64,000 nucleotides of DNA. Origin: Wolfiporia cocos (Eukaryota > Basidiomycota > Agaricomycetes > Polyporales > Phaeolaceae). The notes below the pieces were generated by a model that was not told the origin of the DNA, made no database searches, and saw only the letters and a program-made list of their open reading frames with translations. Each line of letters begins with the position of its first letter. Position 1 is the stretch's first letter. Shown here one piece after another: positions 52,664 to 62,913 of this stretch. The position numbers were made by a program, and so were the translations under genes. The stretch is from contig JACCLO010000003.1 in the NCBI GenBank assembly GCA_029448655.1, positions 1,054,001 to 1,118,000 of the forward strand, read 5' to 3'.

Positions 52664-53639
52664 ATGGCCCGAACAAAACACACTACATCTCGCAGCACCT
52701 CCGTTAGCAATGACACTGCCTCTTCGATCATGAAGCAGGGAAAGCTGGGCTTCTCTTCTACAAAGCGAGCCGCGTCGACAGGGAGCGCCAGCACTGCGAA
52801 GAGCAAACCGACTCGCTCCACCACCAAGCGGACACGTTCCTCTCTCGCTGAATCCTCTTCTGAAGCGGTTGAGGTGAGCAGCAGTGATGAAGAAGGATCT
52901 GTGCGTGCAGGCGAGGCAGGGGCAGTAACTAGTGGTACGGCAAAAAGCACTGTCGGGAAGAGGAAGAGTGCAAATGACGGCCAGACGACGGTCAAGAAGA
53001 GACGACTCAGGGCCAAGGTCTTTGGCTCGCGGGATGGCGCTGAGAATGCAGGAGAGGAAATTTCAGAAGACGCTGTCAAAGCTGTGGGCAGTGCTCCTGC
53101 AGGAGAGGTCGAGAAGGGGAAGTTAGACCTCAAGCACCTGAAGGGCAGGTGGAGGAAACATTACGGCGTGGTGCGGGAGAAGATGGGTAATCTGGAGCCA
53201 GGTGAGTATCTTGCTGTCCCTCTATGATGCGCAGCGCGACCTTTCAGGTGGTTGTATGCGCTCCTTCCGGCTGTTCTGACCACGTTTTCCCCATCGTGGA
53301 TAGTTCATGCCCAAGGCCAGACTCCAATCGACCACATCCTGCGTTCATTTGATTTGTATGTTATCCGCTCGTGCCTTGCTAATGCCCGTTGCTTACCCAT
53401 GTACTCGGTCCACAGATCATATGAATACGGACCATGTGTAGGTGTTTCACGCCTCGCCCGATGGGAGCGCGCCGAGGCACTCGGCTTGAACCCTCCTGCC
53501 GAAGTGCGTCTCTTGCTTCTGGATTACAGCCAGTCGCTGACGGTACATCTTGTCAATACAGGTCAAGGAGATTCTGATGACGAAGGAAGGTAGCGAGGAT
53601 AACCGCTACTCTCAGTGCGTCTTCTATGGCGAAGTCTAA
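52664..53639 (+). CDS. DNA polymerase delta subunit 4 (Cdm1/POLD4-like)
   Basis: Exons 52664-53201, 53304-53355, 53416-53503 and 53562-53639 join to 251 residues. The ATG has a good context (ACCATGG) and starts MARTKHTTSRST. A degenerate PCNA-binding motif KQGKLGFSSTKR lies near the N terminus, followed by a Ser/Lys-rich linker. The conserved C-terminal domain reads LKGRWRKHYGVVREKMGNLEP, HAQGQTPIDHILRSFDLSYE, then YGPCVGVSRLARWERAEALG and LNPPAEVKEILMTKE, ending YSQCVFYGEV. This subunit stabilises the replicative polymerase delta and contacts PCNA. The N-terminal linker is longer than in yeast or human versions. Confidence 0.93.
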
Positions 53640-54146
53640 TTCGAGTGTTGCTTCCGTTTTATTTCCACTTGTCTGCTGTGCTTCTGCTTTGTTTTCCGCC
53701 TATGCTGCTGGCTCTGCTCTGCCTCTTACTTGTTTGTCGACCCTGGGACTCTCCTGTATCAATAGGCTTCCATGAGATTGTATGTTGTTCACTCTGACTT
53801 GACCGCCCAACTTAGTTGTCAACTCGGAGCCGCTCCTATCGCCTGCTATCCGCTGCAGCCTCTCGGTTCCGGCGACCTCTCTGAATGAGCTGGACTCGTG
53901 TTTATCAGCTTCTATAATTAGATGACCTATGTTTAGACGCAGGCTGATGAATGCCCTGGCTCTTACACCCGGTTACCGGAGTCAGCTATGGCCTTACTGA
54001 ACCTTCGATTCTGTTCGAAGACGGAACTGTCAGACGTCGGCCCTTTGGGGCGTGTTTCTGGCTCCAAATACCTCTGCTGTCTTTCAATATCTGTTACGTG
54101 TTATTCGATACTCTGAACGCCCCCAAGTATTCATTGACGACATAGC
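53640..54146. other. Intergenic region
   Basis: About 500 bases between POLD4 and the CorA-type gene, pyrimidine-rich near 53.65-53.75 kb. No gene recognised. Confidence 0.5.
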
Positions 54147-56658
54147 ATGTCTTCTGACGATTCTAGCGGATGTAGTTCACTGCATCCTATCTACGACCGG
54201 GAGCCTGCGCACCCTGAAGTCCCGGACTCTGACCTAGCCCAGTCGCTGACGCAGACTTCAGAGAGAGACAACTTCGTTGCACCAGTCGCCTCAAATACGG
54301 TTACAGTCACTTCCCGGCTACCCAACCCACCGAACCTCACATTCGAGTCTGCCGGCCCCCTACCGCAGCCGGATATCACTTCCAAGGAACGCTTTCAAGA
54401 TGGCGTCCACCGCGTGATAACCGCCCGCCGGCAGGCGCTGCTCACCCTTTCGGCAGTCAATCGCGTCGGCGCAGAGCCAGGCGTTGACCCACGCCGCGCT
54501 TCGGCGAACGTGCACTATGCGCATATACGGCAGCAATGCGTGATTGAGCTAGTGGACTACTCCACAGAGCGCTGCAGCTTTGGGCGCATGACCAACAGCG
54601 AGCTCGTAGATATGCTGAGTGACGATGCCGCCAGCAAACGAGAGCCATGGGCAGCCGTGCGCTGGATAAACGTTGGGGGCATAAGCTGGGATGTGATTAG
54701 TGCATTAGCACTTCGATATGGTACGTACAATTATGTGACTTGAAGGTCACAAGCCTCAGTATTTTCCCAAGACATGCATCCCCTTGCGGTTGAGGATCTG
54801 CTTCATCACCCTTATGGTCATGCACGATCGAAAGCCGACTACTATCCCAAACACCTATTCCTGCGTCTACTCTGTCACCAGCTTGGACACGACGGCGACT
54901 CTACATCAGACTCCTCCCTCGGGCACCTTCCGCTTGATATTCTCCAACACTCGGGTTCTCCTGATTCAGAAACTGAGAAAGAGAAAGGATACGACACCGC
55001 AGATGAAGAACGCGCTGAATACGGCGTCATAGGCTCCCGCCAGCCCCCATCACGTTCCTCGATGAGACGTAGGTGGGACGCACAGAGGCGGGCCATGGTC
55101 GATGTCGAGGCAGTGCCTCCAGAAAAGATACCTACGAGACCGCCGCTTTATCCCTCGTGGTCGGCCAGACTCCTGCATATTGCAGACAAGGTAGACTTAC
55201 GTCTGATATTAAACATGTGCACATGATTAAGCTGTGCGTTCACCTGCAGAAACAGAAGCACGCCGAAGATATGAGGCTCATACAGAAACTGAAGAAGGGA
55301 GCACGGGTAAATGTCAAACATAACCCTGTGTGCATCTTCCTCTTTCATGACGGTGAATATCTAGCTCTGTAGCGTTGTCGGATGTTGCTGATGTGTATAT
55401 TCGAAAGGTACCGTGATATCAGTGTCGCGAGGTAAGCTGCTGACTCATCAGACAGTGGGAATCGGCTTTCATTATACAGGACGATAGACCCCAATTTGGA
55501 TTTTACGACAACAATCTTGGATCGCTTACGACAGTCTGATACTGTACTGCGAACGTCGGCGGACCCTTCGCTCCTAGTTGAGAGTCTAATAGATCTGAGT
55601 ACGGCTGTAAACTCTCTCATTGCAACTCAATACCAAGATCTAGTGTTCAGTCGTCGATCAGGCCCTCGAACTTGTAGATGACTACCAGGGGAAGATTCTG
55701 AACATTGAAAAGGCTGTTTTGCTTAAACCAAATATGTCAACCGTCACCTCGCGTGCGCATTTATAATATTTGTGGCATCATGACTTTGCTGACTGGCGCG
55801 TAGTACACATGTTACAGGAAGACCTCATCATGCACAAGCGCGGACTTGAACCTATCAAGACGCTTGTTTATGGCTTGCGGAGGTATGATATCGATCGAGC
55901 GTCTGCAGTCGTTGGGACAAGTCGTGGGCCCGATAACGCGAAACATATTGGATTCATGAGTGAAAAGTCGAAGATATACCTCGTACGTTTCGTCTACTCA
56001 TGTTTCTGAATGCATGATCAAATGTGATCCCATTATGCAGGCAGATGTATACGATCACCTTGAGTATATCATTATGAATCTAGACATGTTTGCCAGTATC
56101 AGTGACAATCTGATTAACTACACGTGCAACGTAAGCGGATTCATCCCAACCGTTCCGCACACAATCTAAACGTATCGTGTAGATGGTATCATATCAGCTG
56201 AACGACGTAATGCGAGTCGGACTGTTGGATTGCTCGTGAACGGTGATATGCTGACTCGTGGAACGACAGGCGGCAGCTCACAATAGTCACCATCGTGTTC
56301 CTTCCTCTCAGCTTCATATCGGGATATTTTGTACGTATCATCCCAAAGTCGTGTCAATGATTTCAGTTCTAGAAGGGTTCTTTTGTCCAGGGCATGAATT
56401 TTAGCACATCGTGGCCTCAGACCAGCGTCATGCGGTGCGTTGCCTCCTCCGATGCATATGCCTCATGTATAGCTCGTAACCATCTAACGGCAATTCAGCT
56501 TTTGGGAGATCGCGCTTCCTGTCATGGCAGTTACCATCCCCGTCTTTCTATGGCCAGATATTCAGCGACTGGTGCGCTACATCGAAAAACAGGTAATCCG
56601 ACGTCAAGTCCGAAAGGTGTGCAGATTACCCGTGGTATCGAGGGGTAGTCTCACATAA
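54147..56658 (+). CDS. CorA-type magnesium/divalent metal transporter
   Basis: Multi-exon gene from MSSDDSSGCSSLHPIYD (54147) to VSRGSLT (stop at 56656). The cytosolic domain contains WINVGGISWDVISALALRYDMHPLAVEDLLH, a CorA hallmark, then KADYYPKHLFLRLL and an acidic/Ser-rich insert. The helical part includes NLDFTTTILDRLRQSDTVLR, ALELVDDYQGKILNIEKAVLLKP, LQEDLIMHKRGLEPIKTLVYGLR and HLEYIIMNLDMFASISDNLINY. The pore region reads LTIVTIVFLPLSFISGYFGMNF, with the defining GMN loop after the first membrane helix. A second helix (WEIALPVMAVTIPVFLWPD) and a basic tail complete it. One intron (donor GTCGGA at about 56217) is noncanonical beyond GT but gives the only frame-keeping model I found. Confidence 0.88.
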
Positions 56659-57376
56659 GTTCCTGCAGACATACAAAGAAGATTAAATAACGTTCAAAGT
56701 TGTATCTACATCTGCGCTGATGAAGCAGGGATTAAGAGTGATTTGAATTTGTTGAATGTACATATTATGTCATTATGCTCTTAACTATACGGGACCAACC
56801 ACTACGTCCACAGCAACAACAACTAGAAAACTTACGAAGTTGTAGATGCTCAAGGTCATACTGAATGTAGAGTTGTGATGCCAATTCATGTATAAATACG
56901 CAATTCGTGCGCCTTTTCAGTAGCAGCGCCTGGACAATGGACATGAATACGTCTGTTGAAATCTCGATCACGCCCGGCTGATACGTTTTCTAATTTCTGC
57001 ACGACAATCTGTCAACAGCAGAGAAGCAATGTAGCATAGCGTTCGCATGGAGTAACCATCTTGAGCCCTCATAACATATATGGCAACCCGGAGGAGAGAG
57101 ATCCGTTCAGCAGGTACTATGAGAACTCTAATGGTGATACTTGAATTATAACGGCAGTATCAGGATACTAAATACGAAGAGTTAGTACGCTCACTCACGA
57201 TAGGGTGCACTAGTATACAACATTACGAGTCTATATGACGAACCTATTCTGCCACCGGAAGTATACTATGCGCCATTCTCATACAAGGTACTCAACCGTA
57301 CGCGTAATACATGCATCATCAAGCATTTCAAACTTGTCAGATGATATGTAGGCATGAAATTCGGTTGCGGTCAGGT
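56659..57376. other. Intergenic region between convergent genes
   Basis: About 700 AT-richer bases with no gene recognised. Confidence 0.5.
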
Positions 57377-58952
57377 TCAGATAGTATGTGATCGCCTTAA
57401 CAGTCCTTTTGGCGGATGGCATTCGTGTGGCAATGTGCAAACTAAAATCCATGCTGCATCGTCAGTACCCGCAACATAATGTTGACCGACATTAAATTGG
57501 ATCGAACCTACTGGAGAATCTCGATGGAAGGTCCCCTCAGTCCAGCATTCAAGACGCCGTGATAGAAGGACGAAGTCCGCTCGCCATGACCACTCCATAG
57601 CTGAACCCTCCGACCCGGATGCAGCAGATCTGGCATGCTCTGAGACAGCATACCATTGGTGGTTGAAGATCGGCTTAGCAGTTCCCCCCTGTGTTCTGCT
57701 TGAATATCAATATCGCGATTCTGGTGCGGAGTAGAGCTCACGGTCTGGGTGCGTACCTCGGGTACAACGATGCCAGAGAGTCAGCATGCGCAAGCTTGCT
57801 GACGGCACATGGAGGTACGCCACCATGATGGCTCGTTGCGCAAGCCGGGTGGTGCTGAAAATCAAGCTCCAAGGGAAGCCCCATTCCAGCGAGATGGCCG
57901 GTAAGTGTTCTGAGGTTGAATACTGTGCTAACCTCTAGGTCGCGGAGGAAGTCTCGTGTTGAGGTTTTCAGGAGCCAGCACAGTACGGCATCTGAGAAGG
58001 AGCGCGAACAAAGCCTTATTTCGGCCCTGCTAATTTTTGGAGGCCGTAGATCGGTCAAATGCGATGGGGTCTGGTTGCGAGGTAAATACTCGCAACGGGA
58101 CGGAGAGGATTGGACTTGTGGAGAGTCCTGTGCGGTAGCGTTACAATGTTGAGGAGGAGGAGAAGTGCGCAAGGCCACATCTGCATGGGGCGAAAGAGAG
58201 CTTCTCTGGAATGGGGATACGATCGCGTCACATCGCGAAAGGCGAAGGTCATTGAGTCGAGGGAGCTCGCAGACGATGCGCATAAATTCGTGGAGGTTGG
58301 CAAATACGCATGAGTCCAGAGATAGAGTTTGGACGGATTGGAAGTGATTCATCGTCATGAGCAAGCTGGTTTGTATAGGGTTCTTGTCCCATCTGATCGA
58401 TGATAGGTGTAAGACCTCGACTCCAGATATGAACTTGCAAAGCCGCAAAGGGACGGCATGCGCGAAATGGTGCTCGTTTTCGTCAATATGCAACTCTCGT
58501 AAGCATTTCGAGTAAGGCTTCCACGCTTCAACCGCTGCCAAAGATTGCAGCTGTTGATTGTTTGATAGCTTGATGATGCGCATCATGTTATAGCGACTGC
58601 GCGCAACCCAATGGCGACTCGTAAGGCAACAATTACGGAGTGTCTGCATTTCACCCGTCAGGCAATCGATAATGTGGTCGCAGATCTCTGGTGACAATTC
58701 CCGCGTGCAACGAATAGTCATCAGCGAGGATGAATATGAGTGATCTGGGCCTTTCATCAGGCCATGCCTAAAGGGAGCATGCGAGAGTGCGCACCGCGTG
58801 AACAAGTCGAACATGCGGCTTGTCCGTGGCAGTGAGAGGTTCAGATTATCTGCATGGATTAGTATATAGCTGGGAAGCCCAAAAGCCGTACTCACGATGT
58901 CGCTAGTCTTACTAGTACGAGCCGGCTTGAGGATTGGCGGATGCCTCGTCAT
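57377..58952 (-). CDS. F-box-like protein
   Basis: Exons 58952-57757 and 57695-57377 join to 504 residues across a 61-base intron. The F-box-like core is ELSPEICDHIIDCLTGEMQTLRNCCLTSRHWVARSRY (split here by function, not by sequence), followed by leucine-rich-type stretches such as VEVLHLSSIRW and VQTLSLDSCVFANL. This ELSPE..CDHIID..T/SLRNCCL.SR.W form is common in expanded polypore F-box families. The second exon (KPIFNHQWYAVSEHA ... LPHECHPPKGLLRRSHTI) is included because it keeps the frame open to a natural stop. The start is uncertain: MFDLF and MTIRCTRELSPE are alternatives downstream of the 58952 ATG. Confidence 0.72.
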
Positions 58953-59411
58953 TGAGACGGGTGGCCCGGCTAATATACGATACCGTATACAATACAGACA
59001 GAGTCAATATACATCGAGAATATCTAAGAGGATATCTGCATGCACGGAGCTTCATCATTACCACGACAAGAATGATTGCCAGTAGTATACTTGCTCGATG
59101 AGCCGCTGAGTCGTCACCTGATGAGAACAATTGGTGCGATTACTTTGGCTGAAACGCACTGTTCCTGGTGGAGAATCGGGGAGATGACGTGAGATTGTCA
59201 GAATTTCACATGGATATCTGCATCTGCCACTGTCACTAAATAACTACAAGTTAAATTCTTCCGAATGAAGTGGGTATCGATGAAGTAGAACTAAATCATC
59301 GTCAATATACATAGATTGCAAGCCAGTGAGAAGACAACCAAAAAATAGAGGGGTACATACAACACACGCCTTGATACGTAAATAAGCATCAAACCCACAT
59401 ATGATAAGCAC
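58953..59411. other. Intergenic region
   Basis: Short region between two minus-strand genes. It contains the F-box promoter. No gene recognised. Confidence 0.5.
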
Positions 59412-60775
59412 TCATCGATAACCTCGCCCAATCGCCCTGGTCTCAAGTGCTTTGGCTCTAGCCAATATCAATGACTCCACTCGCTTTGCACCCTCTTCGA
59501 CCATGAGTTCCAAGTGTCTAGCACCCTGCTCAGCCAATACTTCAACCTGTTTGGCTCCCAGCTCAAAGCATGATCCTATGAGTTCCGCGAGGCCTACTGT
59601 ACGCTGCGTTGCGACGGGTATTTGATCGATGCCCGCTATACCGAGTATGATCTTCCCGCTACGAGTAGCAACCACGCAGGAATCGTCGCCTCCAGAAGAG
59701 ATAGAGCCACTTCTTTGAAACTCCGCGGATATCTCGGGGGGTATGACGGCAAGCAGCATGTCCCGGTCTGTGCCGCGCACGATTCGAGAGCGCTCTAACA
59801 GCGCGGGCAAGAGAGTAATAGCGCTCATTCCACTCCGCGAGCGGATCGCCAGTGCTCCATCGAATGACGGTGGGAGAAAGACGGTGGTGCTACCCGAGCG
59901 TGTGGAGATATCTAAGTCCACGCAACAACCATGTTGTATTTCAAGCTGATCGGGCATCAGCTTCTATTCGCACAAGGCAGATATCCCAGTAGCGCACTCA
60001 CCAAATTAGCACGGATAGCCCCGCTACGAGTGGAGAGCATGGCTCGTCCACGTAATTTGCCCTGCCTGTTGTCAGAGGCCCGGCCTGCACTGGGCCTCAC
60101 GACTGCCAAGTCGAGATTCATGGCGCCAGAGCGAGTCCTGAACACCGCGTTTACTGCCGGGTCGCGAGGGCGGCGGAGACCGGAGTGTTGGTCTCCGGCG
60201 CCGGGTACCGAGCCAAACGCCTTGCGTACGTTGCGTGCATGCTCGCGCTCAATGGAGCGATCGCGCTGCTTATCTTTCTTGCAGCTGTTTTCGGGAATCA
60301 GTCCCGCATAAGACGTCGTGGAGAGGGAAGGATCAATGCGATAGGAACCTATGTTTATTTAAGGATGACAGGTTATATGCGGATATCAACTTATGCTCGA
60401 AGCCATTCTCACCAGAGAGCACTTCGCTCTTATGAAACAGTGAGATGTGATTGACGGTTTGCGGTTCAGTGGACCGCAGCGGATTTGTTCCAATCCCGCT
60501 GTAAGAGCTGCCAGTCGGTGACGCGACGGGGCGACGCGGGGGTTGGGCAGGTGCAGGGGTAATACGGACAGATGAAGTCGCGGGCGAGCGAGAAACCCCA
60601 GATGCTTGTGGCGATCTCACCCCATCATACGGAGGCGGCAGGTCGTAGTCCTACTGTGCATTAGTGGCTGCCTGGTTCAACGCCGCCGCAATCGCAGTTG
60701 GATATCTACCTGAGATCGAACAGGGTCACCGCCTTCCCCAATCATATTGGCTTGTTGAGATTTGTCGATGATCAT
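59412..60775 (-). CDS. DUF7330-type fungal protein (copy 2)
   Basis: Exons 60775-60710, 60650-60413, 60348-60002 and 59963-59412 join to 400 residues, starting MIIDKSQQANMIGEGG. After a PPPYDG motif and a Pro/Ser-rich stretch come VNHISLFHKSEVLSGSYRIDPSL, then repeated TRSG motifs: FRTRSGAMNLDLAV, STRSGAIRANL, ISTRSGSTTVFLPPSFDGAL and CVVATRSGKIILGIAGIDQ. This is the same layout as copy 1 at 20.2 kb but with low identity outside the motifs. The C terminus adds an amphipathic repeat (GAKQVEVLAEQGARHLELM, then VEEGAKRVESLILARAKAL), probably a coiled coil, absent from copy 1. Function unknown. Confidence 0.82.
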
Positions 60776-61394
60776 TGAGAACGGCTTGCGCGACTAGTCA
60801 GTTACCGAGGAGATCCTGCGCACCGGATAGCTACTTGGGAGTGAATGTAAGGGGCACGATGGGCTACTAGGCTAGCGCCAAATGATATTTATTGCGCCCA
60901 ATAGGGGCGCGCAGTCGATCGCAGTGCCATTCAACACCGCCCCCCGAAGCTGATGGATATTGTACGGCTAGACGATGCCGACGCTATACTGAGCACATGC
61001 TGGCACTGGTTGGATACACTGCATGTCACCGGCAATAACATCGACCTGGACTTTGCTTTGTGACTTCGCGCACGAGCCTGTGCTCTCTCCCACTGCAACG
61101 TAATCTCCGCAGACCTAGATAATGGCTTGTAACATCGTGATTCTCATCAATGCTTAGCAACCGTACAAACACCGGGATATATGGTAAGACGACAAGCTCG
61201 CACCGAGGGCTGCTCCAGATATCGAGATACGCAAGCGAGAGCCGGTAAGTCGCAGATGAGATACGTCAACTCATCGATGTCGGGATGGTAAGCGCCGTCC
61301 GAGTCGATCAGCCGCCATCACTGCTCATCAGCAATCTTGCTTTGAGTACACGAGTTGCTCCTGCACTTCGACGATACGCACTGCAAGCTTATTA
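60776..61394. other. Intergenic region
   Basis: About 600 bases with no supportable gene, between the DUF7330 start and the MITE. Fragments near 60.9-61.1 kb read like decayed coding DNA but no family was recognised. Confidence 0.4.
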
Positions 61395-61851
61395 GGGCCT
61401 GTACGGGAACGCAACCTGATATCGCTGGCGACCGATTTCCCTGCCAAAAAACAGACGCTCGACAGCGCTGGCCAGCGATGTCAGTCAGACCGTTCGGAAC
61501 TACTGAGCGCGGGCAGTGACCGCCGTGTGACCCCTTGTGACCTTATTGTGACTGGCCATGCAGACTTTGGATGTACGCAGCTTCCTCTCAGTTGACCTCA
61601 TTTCGAAGCTCAATTAGGGACGCTGTGGCCCAAAATATAGCCATATGTGCAGCAAGAATGCGCTTCAGAGAGGGTTGTGTCGGGCATTGAGCAGCCGGTA
61701 GCGATTGACGTGACGTAGGCGCCGAGCAAGCGTGAGCAAGGCGTGACAAGCGCGCGGGCGCTCGCGCGTCGCAAAGATATTCCCACGGCCGATACTGAGC
61801 GCAATCGCTATCGCTGGCCAGCGTTTTCAGGTTGCGTTCCCGTACAGGCCC
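61395..61851. mobile_element. 457-base MITE with 25-base perfect terminal inverted repeats
   Basis: The left end GGGCCTGTACGGGAACGCAA (continuing CCTGA) is repeated exactly as its reverse complement at the right end (TCAGG TTGCGTTCCC GTACAGGCCC, ending 61851). The element is flanked on both sides by TA (61393-61394 and 61852-61853), as expected for a two-base target duplication of the Tc1/mariner kind. Subterminal CGCTGGC/GCCAGCG repeats extend the symmetry. It contains no transposase, so it is non-autonomous. A longer palindromic TTA/TAA flank also fits; the superfamily is therefore not certain. Confidence 0.85.
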
Positions 61852-62864
61852 TAAGTAGTGCGCAGAACGATTTAACTCAAGTCCTTCACTGGGAGTTCAA
61901 GCCCTGATAATTTATAACATACACACAGCCTCTGCCGGAGATTCCACGAGCAAAGCAAAAGTCAGATATCTATCAGGCATCCACACGCGCGTGAGAGCTG
62001 CAGGAGGTATATGGACACAACTTACTTGCCGCCTATAGACAATGCTTCTCGATAATGGCGAGTTGGCGAGCGCATGAGAGGTCGAGCATGCGATAGAAGT
62101 CATGCAACATCAGAAATCACTGGCGCACCGCCCGCCTCAGCTGACACACTATATCCACTCCCTTGACTAAAGGCAAACTGTTTCAGGCCCGCTAGTGCCT
62201 TGAACACGGTGGGTTGTCAAAAAGGCACGCGGTTGCTGGTCTCTATCATTATGTATGCGCATTTAGCATTTGAAAGTCAACATGAAGGATTAATCATGCC
62301 TTTTCATTCAGCTGCTGATGGGTGTGGTAACTACTCCAGTTCGACGCTCGGTATGCGACGTCAACTTCCGGAAGCCTGAGAAGACCTGCGACTTATCGGG
62401 TTCTCTGACATGGAGCCAAGTCAAGCTGGGCGACTTTCTCCCAACGTACCGCATATCTGATGAAAGATGGGCTCCGAGATACACGGTTCCGCAATCGACG
62501 CCATAAATGCAGCATCCGGTCTGTATGCATTTCAAACACGGCTTCGCGTCTAAAAATGACGGTACTAGAGTTCGATATGCTCGCAAAACCATAGCTCAGC
62601 TGACGTCGAACCCGACGCACGAGGGGGCCAACACCCAGTGATCAAGGCCGTATGTCTCACCTCAATGCATCAGGTATATCTTTCCCTCACCTCGGGTATG
62701 AGCGTGTCCCAAAACGTCCTCGTATGCGAAGGGCGGGAAAGACGTAACGCAGCGCTGTCGTCCCTGCCCAGTGTACAAGATCCGCACTTCCATTGGATGC
62801 ATACTCTCGCACGTCCTATGGTCGGCATTCTCATGGACCGCTATACTGCAGAGCGCCTGGGTGG
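61852..62864. other. Intergenic region upstream of monooxygenase C
   Basis: About 1 kb with no supportable gene. Short frames near 62.3-62.6 kb have no recognised domain. Confidence 0.45.
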
Positions 62865-62871
62865 TATAAAA
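62865..62871 (+). promoter_or_regulatory. TATA box of monooxygenase C
   Basis: TATAAAA in GTGGTATAAAAGACGC lies 49 bases before the ATG at 62914. Confidence 0.6.
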
Positions 62872-62913
62872 GACGCTGAACGAGGCGTTTCCGGACGCGC
62901 TCGTCATCTCAAC

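Noticed and set aside
57738..58952. Single-exon F-box protein ending at 57738
   Set aside because: Splicing a 61-base intron with good ends keeps a long frame open to 57377, so the spliced model was preferred.
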